Source of the DNA: Lolium rigidum
Taxonomy: Eukaryota; Streptophyta; Magnoliopsida; Poales; Poaceae
NCBI RefSeq assembly: GCF_022539505.1
Contig: NC_061514.1
Location: forward strand, 250,840,124 to 250,904,123
Direction of reading: 5' to 3'
DNA: 64,000 nt
Below the pieces are notes generated by a model. It was given only the letters and a program-made list of their open reading frames with translations. It was not told the origin of the DNA and made no database searches. Shown in pieces: positions 47,583 through 61,985 of the stretch (its first letter is position 1; each line of letters begins with the position of its first letter). A program made the position numbers and the translations under genes.

Positions 47583-48265
47583 CAATGAAAAAAATATCGC
47601 GCTATTTCACACTAATAGCGGCGCTATAGCGTATTTGCGAGTTGGACGCTACGCTATGCATTCTATGCACGCTATGACGCTACACGCGCTAAAGACGCGC
47701 TATTTCACGCTATTTTGCAGAGTAGTTTTTTAGTAGCTCATTCCATATTTTGACCCACTTGCGTATCCTAAATTCCTAATCCATGCAACCCTAGACTAAG
47801 AAATTTAGATCGCGCACTCCCCAACTTCTTGTCACCTGCTCTGCTCGGCAGGCGACGACGTGACGGCGCACCTCCGCCCCCTTCTCCTCTGTCAATCGGT
47901 GGTAAGCGGCCACGCCTAGCTTCACCTTCACACCTTCACCCCGTGCCTCCTTTCCCCTCCTTCAGTCCTTCTAGTTCGGGACAATGTAAATATGAACTAT
48001 GGTTTGTGATTTTGAGACTATGTCATATCAAGTTATGGACTATGTGAACTATCTCTGGTTGATGTTTGGCTGCAAAATATCATATCCGAGATTTTATAGT
48101 TGCAGAGTGCTATATCTATTATTATATATATGCTGAAATCCTGAATTTTCATATTTTTTTGTTAAACGCTATTTTGAAAAATAGCACGCTATTAGCACGC
48201 TATAGCGTCTATAGCGTTTTTCTGAAGCCCACGCTATTTATGTTAGCGCGCTATTTTTTTCATTG
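47583..48265. mobile_element. hAT-type MITE with 8-bp duplication
   Basis: 683 bp. The ends are inverted: CAATGAAAAAAATATCGCG on the left and the same with one change (AGCGCG) reversed on the right, 21 of 22 positions. The perfect 8-bp duplication TCCCCAGC (47575-47582 and 48266-48273) is the hAT length. Both subterminal regions are packed with GCTATAGCG / GCGCTA motifs in both orientations, as transposase-binding arrays are in hAT elements. No transposase ORF. Confidence 0.88.
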
Positions 48266-48273
48266 TCCCCAGC

Positions 48274-49574
48274 TCATCTAAGATAAGTATTGTTTTCTGA
48301 AGAGAATCTAAGATAGATTTTTTTTAGAGTAATCTAAGATAGATTCTGCTGGACGAATCGACTATCTTCATCAGGTCCAGACCTACAGTTATGGCCCACG
48401 TAAAGAGCCTTACCGTAGCCCAGCAAAGAAGCAGAGGCTGAGCTGGTCACTTACGGGCTGCACCTGCTACCGTGGGACATCTGAAAAAAAAGTTGCCGCT
48501 ACCTTCTTTTTATTTTATGCTTCCTCCTCAAATTGCCAACTGAATTCACGGCATACATGATCAAAGATTTTACCCCTGAACCTGCGAGCGCGCTATGTGA
48601 TAATATTATGTATGAACAATAATTTTCAGCGGAAGAATTTTCAGTAGGTTGTCTCAACGGCATGGACGTCGGTCTGAATTTCAAATCGGCACAATAGGGT
48701 CTGTCGCTGCCAAGTTTCATGCCACCTAAGCTGTAAGGCACTCTTAACTCTGTACCAGGTCCCTGATACTTGGGTGTGCTTATGCAGAACAGCTTTAGCT
48801 TGCTCCACATCAAATACAGGAGTTCAGTTGGACTTAACAAGATCGGTGTGTATTTTCCCTTTTCAAATCGGTCAGCACCAAGAAAAACAAAAGCATAACT
48901 GAATTAAAGAGAACACACGCAGGCAATCTGCTCTACGGCAAGCCCCTCCATACAGATACCCACAAATTTTCTTGACTGTAAAAAAAGGTAGCCTGCCAGC
49001 TGTTAAAGCCAAATTTTGAGGTAAGTCTACAGCTTACTCTTTGCAAGATACGGCATGAAAATCTACAGAAACAGCGCCAATTTACTCACTCTTGGCACTC
49101 AGATCTTTTTTGTGATATATCTTCTCTTAATACTGCAACCATATACAGTGGGTTTGAGTTTGCAAATTATCTACAAAAGCACATGTGCAAATCAACAAGA
49201 AGAAAGCAGACTGTTGTAAAGCTCTTTGGAATATGTACATATACCATCTGGCCTAGACCAGTGTGAATATGGATCGGCACTGTACAAGATAACTCCGCCT
49301 CAGCTGTATGAACTGATGTAAGTGTCTTACCTTTCAGTGTTGCCTCTTGCATTGTGCATACAGATTCATCTTTGCTTAAAACACCGCTAACAGTGCATAC
49401 GCCATTAATTTTGTGCTCACCTACTGCCTCTAATCCTTAATAAGATTCTCTACAAACAGATGTCCACGGGTGCGGCGTGCCGCCGCGCCAATGCCTCCTA
49501 GTATGATCCATAAGCTTTAGCATAACAAACAAGAGTAGGCGATCGACATTGCAAGTTTGGGTTCAGCGCCCTCA
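48274..49574. other. Region downstream of the CRK gene
   Basis: The minus-strand 3' untranslated region and terminator of the CRK gene should lie in the first few hundred bases below 49575, but I cannot fix a poly-A site. No other gene is recognised; the 113-codon minus ORF at 48499-48840 lacks recognisable features. Confidence 0.4.
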
Positions 49575-53009
<3,435 letters not shown>

Positions 53010-53704
53010 GGGCAGCGCGAGGAAATCAGCTCCGAGTTAGGCTGCGCTGCTGACGCGGAGGAGAGGTTGAGCGGGGACAGGCGACGATCGAACCATTGCT
53101 GCCTTGGTAGAGCACCTGATGGCGAAAGGAGTTCGACGAGTTAGTCAGTGAGGTCGTGATCATGGAGGAAATCAGCGGATCCGGTTGGGTCGCGTGGCAT
53201 GCAATCGGTCAAGAGAGGCGGCTTGTACATTTATTTCCTTATTTCTCTGTTTTAAATCAGGTATTCTGGTAGACTGTAGTACAGCGCAGTGATGGTGATG
53301 CATCCTGTACTAGGTACGGACGATCAGCCTCACCATTACCCGCCGGTCTTCAGAAAACACGGATTTGGAACTCGTTCTCTTCGGTCTTCGCTTCTTTTCT
53401 CCGATCCACCACCCGGTTGATACGTCTAATGCATTGTATGTCTCAAAATAGGCCCTATTCTTCTACCCTTTCCAGGTAGTCGATTGCTATTCACAGCTAC
53501 TACCTTAACACCAAAGAAGAGTTCAACCCAATGCTTATTTCTGTCTTAGTGAATCCCGATTCGACATTAAAAGTATATTGATTCTTTCCCAATAAACGAA
53601 GACTTTTTTCTGTAAATACTGTGTATTTGATTCCATCTATAAATCGACTTTCCCTCATAGGTGTTCTCCATAGGTGGGAAGCATGTCATTTTTTAAACAG
53701 CAGG
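53010..53704 (-). promoter_or_regulatory. CRK upstream region
   Basis: It contains the W-box TTGACC (minus strand, 53207-53212), the binding site of WRKY factors that commonly drive CRK genes, and a weak TATA-like TTTAAA at 53251-53256. The transcription start cannot be fixed. The part beyond 53400 shows no recognisable feature. Confidence 0.4.
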
Positions 53705-54584
53705 TCTAAAAGTATCTCCAGCCGCGTCTCTCAAAGTGTCCCCAAACGGTATCGGACTGAGCGTTTGGGGACGTGTTTTCGTCGTGTCGCGTTTGGAGGA
53801 CGTCGCTCCCCAGCCGTGTCCCCAAACAAAATGTCAGATATTTAAAACTTAATCAAATTCATTCAAACTTGCTATATATTATATAGATTCGAACGAAATT
53901 CGATGAAATTTAAATTAAACCCTAATCTAGTAGTACTTGCGGCGGCTAGATGCGTCGTAGTACTGGTGGAAGTTATACATGTCGTCGGTGACGACCTCCT
54001 GCTTGCCGCGTACATCGGGCTCGTCGACGTGCTCGTCCTTCACGCATCGCTTGGTCCAGCCTCGCCATCGTCGGTGAGGTACACGAACGGCTTTCCGGTG
54101 TCACGGATGGACATGGCGATCGCCGCGTCGAGGTCGCCCCTCCAGGCGTCCTTGTCGTTCAGCGACGCTGCGAACGCCGCGTGCAGCCTTGGGCAGTCCT
54201 CGGGGTCATCACTGCTCGCGTTGAGACGCTGCTGCCGCTCGTACTCCGCCAGCAGCGCCGCCTACCCGGCTGCCTCGTCATCCTGCTCCTCCTTCACCTC
54301 CGGCTTTGGGATGAGGAGGGCACCACCGGCGCCTTTGCTGCTGCCGCTGCCGCCGCACCTCGGATTGACGGGTGGCGTCGCGAACTCCGGCTCCTCCTTC
54401 ACCTCGTACTTGGGCACGGTGTAGGGCGCAGCGTGGTGCCACGAGGAAGGCGCCGATCGCGCCGGCCCTGACGAGGAAGTGTTGGAGCTCCTCGGCTGCC
54501 AGCGCGCTGGGGGGACGTGATATCCCGCGCGGTACAACGCCCATGCCTCCACCACGGTCAGGCTGCCGCGGCCAAAGCCGTTCG
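53705..54584 (-). pseudogene. Degraded DNA-transposon ORF, C-terminal part
   Basis: The minus strand reads a transposon-associated protein: VVEAWALYRAGYHVPP, then Ser/Pro-rich sequence with KPEVKEEQDDEAAG, an in-frame TAG, AALLAEYERQQRLN, DAAIAMSIRDTGKPFVYL, a frameshift, and YYDASSRRKYY with stop near 53930. I recognise the class (anonymous ORFs of grass DNA transposons) but not a catalytic domain. The outer sequence GTATCTCCAGCCGCGTCTCTC (53713 onwards) resembles Harbinger-type ends. The N-terminal side is cut off by the LTR inserted at 54585. Confidence 0.5.
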
Positions 54585-54706
54585 TGATACGTTGCAAACG
54601 TATCTATAATTTTTGATGCTCCATGCTTGTTTTACACCAATTTCTATATGTTTTGTTTACACTTCGTTGCACTTTTATGCATTTTCCGGAACTAACTGAT
54701 GGCGCG
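54585..54706 (+). repeat. Start of an LTR (122 bp visible), plus orientation
   Basis: It begins TGATACGTTGCAAACGTATC and continues as a pooid LTR of the TGATACGTC type to ATTTTCCGGAACTAAC, and is then interrupted by the element at 54707. The rest of this older element lies outside the window or has been lost. Confidence 0.7.
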
Positions 54707-56295
54707 TGATGCACACGTCCGTTGGGAACCCCAAGAAGAAGTTGTGATGCGCACAGCAGTAAGTTTTCCCTCAGAAAGAAACTAAGGTTATCGAACCAGT
54801 AGGAGATGAAGGCCACGTGAAAGTTGTTGGTGAAGGAGTGTAGTGTGGCGAAACACCAGGGATTCCGGCGCCAACGTGGAACCTGCACAACACAACCAAA
54901 ATACTTTGTCCCAACTTAACAGTGAGGTTGTCAATCTCACCGGCTTGCTGTAAACAAAGGATTAAATGTATGGTGTGGAGAATGATGTTTGCTTGTGAAG
55001 AACAACAGAGAACAGAGATTGCAGTTGATTGTATTTCAGATTTAAAAGAATGGACCGGGGTCCACAGTTCACTAGTGGTGTCTCTCCAATAAGATAAATA
55101 GCATGTTGGGTGAACAAATTACAATTGGGCAATTGACAAATAGAGAGGGCATAACAATGCACATACATATCATGATGACCACTATGAGATTTACTTAGGG
55201 CATTACGATAAAGTACATAGACCGCTATCCAGCATGCATCTATGCCTAAAAAATCCACCTTCGGGTTAGCATCCGCACCCCTTCCAGTATTAAGTTGCAA
55301 ACAACAGACAATTGCATTAAGTATGGTGCGTAATGTAATCAACACAAATATCCTTAGACAAAGCATTGATGTTTTATCCCTAGTGGCAACAGCACATCCA
55401 CAACCTTAGAACTTTACGTCACTGTCCCTGATTCAATGGAGGCATGAACCCACTATCGAGCATAAATACTCCCTCTTGGAATCACAAGTATCAACTTGGC
55501 CAGAGCCTCTACTAGCAACGGAGAGCATGCAAGATCATAAACAACACATATATGATAGATCAATAATCAACTTGACATAGTATTCCATATTCATCGGATC
55601 CCAATAAACACAACATGTAGCATTACAAATAGACGATCTTGATCATGATAGGCAGCTCACAAGATCTAAACATGATAGCACAAGAGGAGAAGACAACCAT
55701 CTAGCTACTGCTATGGACCCATAGTCCAAGGATGAACTACTCACGCATCAATCCGGAGGCGGGCATGATGATGTAGAGTCCTCCGGTGATGATTCCCCTC
55801 ATTGGCAGGGTGCCGGAGGCGATCTCCTGAATCCCCCGAGATGGGATTGGCGGTGATGGCGTCACAGTATGATTTCTCGTATCGTGGCTCTCGGTACTAG
55901 GGTTTTCGCGACGGAGTGAATAAATAGGCGAAGGGGCAGAGTCGGGAGGCGGCCGAGGGGCCCACCCCACAAGCCGGCGCGCCCCCCTCCTTGGCCGCGC
56001 CGCCCTGTGGTGTGGGACCACCTTGGACCCTCTCCGTATCTCCTTCGGTGTTCTGGAAAGCTCCGTGGAAAATAAGACCGTGGGCTTTTGTTTCGTCCAA
56101 TTCCGAGAATATTTCCTGTGTAAGATTTATGAAACCAAAAACAGCAGAAAACGAGAACTGGCGCTTCGGCATCTTGTTAATAGGTTAGTGCCGGAAAATG
56201 CATCAAAATGATATAAAGTGTATGTAAAACATGTGAGTATTATCATAAAACTAGCATGGAACATAAGAAATTATAGATACGTTTGAGACGTATCA
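54707..56295 (-). repeat. 3' LTR of retrotransposon 4
   Basis: The repeat is 1589 bp, begins TGATGCACACGTCC and ends GAGACGTATCA on the plus strand. It is of the same family as 306-1903 but visibly more diverged. Confidence 0.9.
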
Positions 56296-56312
56296 AGCAT
56301 CCCCAAGCTTAG
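56296..56312 (-). other. Polypurine tract of retrotransposon 4
   Basis: The minus strand reads CTAAGCTTGGGGATGCT beside the LTR. Internal copies lie at about 58218-58235 and 58275-58292. Confidence 0.78.
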
Positions 56313-58926
56313 TTCCTACTCGCCCTCGAGTAGGTATACGATAACAAGGATAATTTACGAAGTGACATGCTTGCTATCATAATCTTGATCAATACTATTG
56401 TAAAGCATATGAGATGAATGAAGTGATTCAAAGCAATGGTAAAGATAATGACTAAACAAGCTGATCATATAGCAAAGACTTTTCATGAATAGTACTTTCA
56501 AGACAAGCATCGATAAGTCTTGCATAGGAGTTAACTCATAAAGCAATAAATTCTTAGTAGAAGGTTTTGAAGCAACACAAAGGAAGATATAAGTTTCAGC
56601 AGTTGCTTTCAACTTCAACATGTATATCTCATGGATAATTGTCAATACAAAGTAATATGATGAATGCAAATAAGAAATTATGTAAGAATCAATGCACACA
56701 GTTGACACAAGTGTTTGCTTCTAAGACAGAAAGAAGTAGGTAAACTGACTCAACATAAAGTAAAAGAAAGGCCCTTCGCAGAGGGAAGCAGAGATTACTC
56801 TTGTGCTAGAGCTTTTTATTTTGGAAACATAGAAACAATTTTGTCAACGGTAGTAATAATTCATATGTGTTATGCATAAAACATCCTATAAGTTGCAAGC
56901 CTCATGCATAGAATACCAATAGTGCCCGCACCTTGTCCTAATTAGCTCGGATTTCCATGGATTATCATTGCATTACATATGTTTCAACCAAGATTCACAA
57001 AGGGGTACCTCTATGTCACCTGTACAAAGGTCCAAGGAGATAGATCGCATTTGATTTCTCGTTTTTGATAGATCTCAACTTGAGGACATCCGTACCAGGA
57101 AAACATAGAAAACGAGATAATGGACTCCTCTTTAATGCTTAAGCATTCAACAACGAGATAATATTCTCATAAGAGATTTGAGGATTAATGTCCAAACTGA
57201 AACTTCCACCATGATACATGGCTTTAGTTGGCGGCCCAATGTTCTTCTCTAACAATATGCATACTCAAACCATTTAATCATGATAAATCACCCTTACTTC
57301 AGACAAGACGAACATGCATAGCAACTCACAAGATATTCAACAAAGGTGTAACAGTTGATGGCGTCCCCAGAAATATGGTTACCGCTCAACAAGCAACTTA
57401 TAAGAAATAAGATACATAAGCAACATATTCAATACCACAATAGTTTTTAAGCTATTTTCCCATGAGCTATGTATTGCAAAGACAAGGAATGAAATTTTAA
57501 AGGTAGCACACAAGCAATTTACTTGGAATGGCAGAGAAATACCATGTAGTAGGTAGTTATGGTGGACACAAATGGCATAGGTTTTGGCTCAAGGTTTTGG
57601 ATGCACGAGAAGCATTCCTTCTCAGTACAAGGCTTTTGGCTAGCAAGGTTGTTTGAAGCAAACTCAAGTATGAACCGGTACAGCAAAACTTACATAAGAA
57701 CATATTGCAAGCATTATAAGACTCCACACTGTCTCCTTGTTGTTCTAACACTTTAACCAGAAAATATCTAGACTTTTAGAGAGACCAATCATGCAAACCA
57801 AATTTCAACAAGCTCTATGGTAGTTCTCCACTAATAGGTTCAATCTACGTGATGCAAGAGCTTAAACATGATCTAATTGAGAGCTCAAAACAATTGCCAA
57901 TTATCAAATTATTCAAGACCATATACCAATTACCACATGAAGCATTTTCTGTTTCCAACCAAATAGCAATGAACGAAGCAGTTTTCAGCCTTCGCCATGA
58001 ACATTAAAAGTAAAGCTAAGAACACCAGTGTTCATATGAAACAGCGGAGCGTGTCCTTCTCCCACACAAGGATTGCTAGGATCCGAGTTTATTCAAACAA
58101 AAACAAAAAATAAAAACATACAGACGCTCCAAGTAAAGCACATAAGATGTGACGGAATAAAAATATAGTTTCACTAGAGGTGACCTGATAAGTTGTCGAT
58201 GAAGAAGGGGATGCCTTGGGCATCCCCAAGCTTAGATACTTGAGTCTTCTTGAAATATGCGGGGATGAACCACGGGGCATCCCCAAGCTTAGACTTTCAC
58301 TCTTCTTGATCATATTGTATCATCCTCCTCTCTTGACCCTTGAAAACTTCCTCCACACCAAACTCAAAACAAACTCATTAGAGGGTTAGTGCATAATCAA
58401 AAATTCACATGTTCAGAGAGGACACAATCATTCTTAACACTTCTGCAAATCACCCAAAGCTACTGAAAGTTAATGGAACAAAGAAATCCATCCAACACAG
58501 TAAAAGAGGCAATATGAAATAAAAGGCAGAATCTGTCAAAACAGAACAGTCCGTAAAGACGAATTTTTTAGAGGCACTTAACGTGCTCAGATGAAGAAGC
58601 TCAAATTGAATGAAAGTTGCGTACATATCTGAGGATCACTCATGATTTTTCGCAGATTTTTCTGAGTTACCTACAGAGAGATTTACTCAAATTTGTGACA
58701 GCTAGAAATCTGTTTCTGCGCAGAAATCCAAATCTAGTATCAACCTTACTATCAAAGACTTTACTTGGCACAACAATGCAATAAAGTAAAGATAAGGAGA
58801 GGTTGCTACAGTAGTAACAACTTTCAAGACACAAATATAAAACAAAAAATGCAGAAGTAAAATAATGGGTTGTCTCCCATAAGCGCTTTTCTTTAACGCC
58901 TTTCAGCTACGCGCAGAAAGTGTAAC
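56313..58926. other. Non-coding interior of retrotransposon 4
   Basis: Collinear with 1921-4469 of element 1. It has no ORF of note and includes the same hairpin GGGGATGCC-TTG-GGCATCCCC (about 58207-58227). Confidence 0.7.
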
Positions 58927-59379
58927 TCAAGTATTATCAAGAGATGAAGCATCAACGTCATAATTGGTTCTAATAATAGAATCAAAAGGTAACCTCATTC
59001 TCTTTCTAGGGAAGTGTTCCATACCTTTCTTAAGTGGGAATTGATATTTAATATTTCCTTCCTTCATATCAATAATAGCACCAACAGTTCGAAGAAAGGG
59101 TCTTCCCAAAATAATGGGACAAGATGCATTGCATTAAATATACAAGACAACAAAATCAACGGGGACAAGGTTATTGTTAACCGTAATGTGAACATTATTA
59201 ATCCTCCCCAAAGGTTTCTTTATAGAATTATCAGCGAGATTAACTTTCAAATAACAATTTTTCAATGGTGGCAAGTCAAGCATATCATAGAGTTTCTTGG
59301 GCATAACAGAAATACTTGCACCAAGATCACATAACGCATTACAATCAAAATCATTGACCCTCATATTAATGATGGGCTC
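58927..59379 (-). pseudogene. Retropepsin (aspartic protease) of retrotransposon 4, interrupted
   Basis: The minus strand encodes the active-site motif CDLGASISVMPKKLYDML (Asp-Leu-Gly-Ala-Ser, the Athila/Gypsy version of the D-T/S-G triad), then LGRINNVHITVNNNLVPVDF, an in-frame TAA (59134-59136) where the family has a Glu codon, then ILGRPFLRTVGAIIDMKEGN, the flap/second-strand region, ending DVDASSLDNT and stop at 58927. The enzyme would cleave gag inside the particle. The N-terminal side is cut by the insertion at 59380. No reverse transcriptase follows the stop. Confidence 0.75.
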
Positions 59380-61082
59380 TGATACGTCTCCGACGTATCG
59401 ATAATTTCTTATGTTCTATGCCATATTATTGATGATACCTACATGTTTTATGCACACTTTATGTCATATTCGTGCATTTTACGGAACTAACCTATTAACA
59501 AGATGCCGAAGTGCCGGTTCTGTTTTACGCTGTTTTTGGTTTCGAAATCCTAGTAACGAAATATTCTCGGAATTGGACGAAACAAAGACCCGGGGCCTAT
59601 TTTTCCACGGAGCTTCCGAAGACCGAAGAACATACGAAGTGGGGCCACGAGGTGGCCAAACCACATGGCGGCGCGGCCAAGGGGGCCCGCGCCGCCTCGT
59701 GGTGTGGGCCCCTCGTCCGGCCCCCGACTCTGCCCTTCCGCCTACTTAAAGCCTCCGTCGCGAAACCCCCGAGGCGAAAAACCACGATACGGAAAACCTT
59801 CCGGAGCCGCCGCCATCGCGAAGCCAAGATCCGGGGGACAGGAGTCTCTCGTTCCGGCACCCTGCCGGAGCGGGGAAGTGCCCCGGAAGGCTTCTCCATC
59901 GACACCGCTGCCATCTCCACCGCCATCTTCATCACCGCTGCTGCTCCCATGAGGAGGAGTAGTTCTCCATCGAGGCTCGGGGCTGTACCGGTAGCTATGT
60001 GGTTCATCTCTCTCCTATGTGCTTCAATACAATAATCTCATGAGCTGCCTTACATGATTGAGATTCATATGATGATGCTTGTAATCTAGATGTCATTATG
60101 CTAGTCAAGTGAGTTTTACTTATGTGATCTCCGGAGACTCCTTGTCCCACGTGTGTAAAGGTGACGGTGTGTGCACCGTGTGGGTCTCTTAGGCTATATT
60201 TCACAGAATACTTATTCATCGTTGAATGGCGTAGTGAAGTGCTTATTTATATCTCTTTATGATTGCAATATGTTTTGTATCACAATTTATCTATGTGCTA
60301 CTCTAGTGATGTGTTATTAAAGTAGTTTTATTCCTCCTGCACGTGTGCAAAGGTGACGAGTGTGTGCACCGTGTTAGTACTTGGTTTATGCTATGATCAT
60401 GATCTCTTGTAGATTGCGAAGTTAACTATTGCTATGATAATATTGATGTGATCTATTCCTCCTACATATGCATGAAGGTGACGAGTGTGCATGCTATGCT
60501 AGTACTTGGTTTAGTCTTTTGATCTATCTTACACTAAAGGTTACTAAAATATGAGCATTATTGTGGAGCTTGTTAACTCCGGCATTGAGGGTTCGTGTAA
60601 TCCTACGCAATGTGTTCATCATCCAACAAAAGTGTAGAGTATGCATTTATCTATTACTGTTATGTGATTAATGTTGAGAGTGTCCACTAGTGAAAGTCTA
60701 ATCCCTAGGCCTTGTTCCTAAATATCGCTATCGCTGCTTGTTTCTTGTTTCTATTGCGTTACTACTCGCTGCGTTACTACTTGCTTGTTTACTTGTCCGG
60801 GAAAAGCACCGTTGCGGTGCCGTTGCTACTACTTATTCATACCACCTGTATTTCACTATCTCTTCGCCGAACTAGTGCACCTATTAGGTGTGTTGGGGAC
60901 ACAAGAGACTTCTTGCTTTGTGGTTGCAGGGGTTGCATGAGAGGGATATCTTTGACCTCTTCCTCCCCGAGTTCGATAAACCTTGGGTGATCCACTTAAG
61001 GGAAACTTGCTGCTGTTCTACAAACCTCCGCTCTTGGAGGCCCAACACTCGTCTACAAGAATAGAAGCTCCCGTAGACATCA
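59380..61082 (+). repeat. 5' LTR of retrotransposon 5
   Basis: The repeat is 1703 bp, from TGATACGTCTCC to GTAGACATCA. It is the same family as 7939-9623 reversed, with a TATA-like CCTACTTAAAGCC at about 59743. Several TTCTG positions of the relatives read TTACG here. Confidence 0.9.
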
Positions 61083-61091
61083 AGCACTTTT

Positions 61092-61110
61092 ACGGCGCCG
61101 TTGCTGCGGA
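61092..61110 (+). other. Altered primer binding site of retrotransposon 5
   Basis: Reads ACGGCGCCGTTGCTGCGGA where related elements have TGGCGCCGTTGCCGGGGA. The first bases, which must pair with the tRNA 3' end, differ. Confidence 0.65.
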
Positions 61111-61247
61111 GGAAAGGTAAAAAGGCACTCATACTCCGGTCCCGGGTAACGGTACTTTTACGGCGCCATTGTGTTTGTGCTCGAAGCTATTTCCTTTAGA
61201 TCCTGCAATTGCATCTTTTTGTTTCTTGTTTACACTAGTTTGGCATA

Positions 61248-61510
61248 ATGGACAACAATGAGCTTCTTATTCTATTTCCTGATTTAAAACATGGATTTTT
61301 TTATGCGAAAATTAAAAAACCTATGAAATCTTATTTGCATGCTGGTAGTAATATTAGTATGAACGCTTTGAACACCATTGTTGATAATAATATAGAAAGT
61401 TCTAAGCTTGGGGAAGTCTGGTTTTCATGATCTTTTTAGTCCCCCAAGCATTGAGGAGAAAATTTTCTTTGATGATACTTTGCCTCCTATTTCGATGATT
61501 ATAATGATAG
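61248..61510 (+). pseudogene. Gag N-terminal fragment of retrotransposon 5
   Basis: Starts MDNNELLILFPDLKHGFFYA, nearly identical to the start of the 757-aa gag of element 3. It frameshifts near 61425 (the other frame continues HDLFSPPSIEEKIFF) and then jumps, by a deletion of about 2 kb relative to element 3, to sequence downstream of gag. The gag core and zinc knuckle are missing. Confidence 0.8.
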
Positions 61511-61517
61511 TGGTCTT

Positions 61518-61985
61518 TTGATGCCACTTACTGCGGAGAGTAAATTTTGTTGTGATTATACTATGCCTCCTACACTTGATGAGAATAATAATGATAGCTA
61601 CTTCGTTGAATTTGCTCCCACTATTACTAATAAAATTGACTATGCCTATGTGGAGAGTAATAATTTTATGCATGAGACTCATGATAAGAATGCTTTATGT
61701 GATAGTTATATTGTTGAGTTTGCTCATGATGCTACTGAAAGTTATTATGAGAGAGGAAAATATGGTGGTAGAAATTTTCATGTTACTAAAATGCCTCTCT
61801 ATGTGCTGAAATTTTTGAAGCTACACTTGTTTTATCTTCCTATGCTTGTCACTTTGCTCTTCATGAACTTGTTTATTTACAAGATTCCTATGCATAGGAA
61901 GCATGTTAGACTTAAATGTGTTTTGAATTTTCCTCTCGATGCTCTCTTTTGCTTCAAATACTATTTCTTGCAAGTGCATCATTAA
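61518..61985 (+). CDS. Hydrophobic ORF of retrotransposon 5 (155 aa)
   Basis: The last 105 residues match the ORF at 12212-12529 with few changes (HDATESYYERGKYGGRNFHV, LKLHLFYLPMLVTLLFMNLF, ending FKYYFLQVHH). The N-terminal part (NNDSYFVEFAPTITNKIDYA) is extra, acidic and probably the gag tail. The frame stays open although the gag core was deleted. The function is unknown; membrane association is an inference from hydrophobicity. Confidence 0.45.
   Translation: MMPLTAESKFCCDYTMPPTLDENNNDSYFVEFAPTITNKIDYAYVESNNFMHETHDKNALCDSYIVEFAHDATESYYERGKYGGRNFHVTKMPLYVLKFLKLHLFYLPMLVTLLFMNLFIYKIPMHRKHVRLKCVLNFPLDALFCFKYYFLQVHH

Larger units (their letters stand above)
54707..59379 (-). mobile_element. 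LTR retrotransposon 4, same family as element 1, truncated by element 5
   Basis: The 3' LTR (54707-56295), polypurine tract (56296-56312), non-coding interior and protease remnant (58927-59379) are collinear with element 1. The 5' half, including gag, primer site and 5' LTR, is beyond the insertion of element 5 at 59380 and would resume outside the window. No polymerase is visible. Confidence 0.88.

Noticed and set aside
53415..53450. TGATACGTCTAATGCATTG, resembling an LTR start
   Set aside because: Similarity stops after about 10 bases and no matching end or internal sequence follows.
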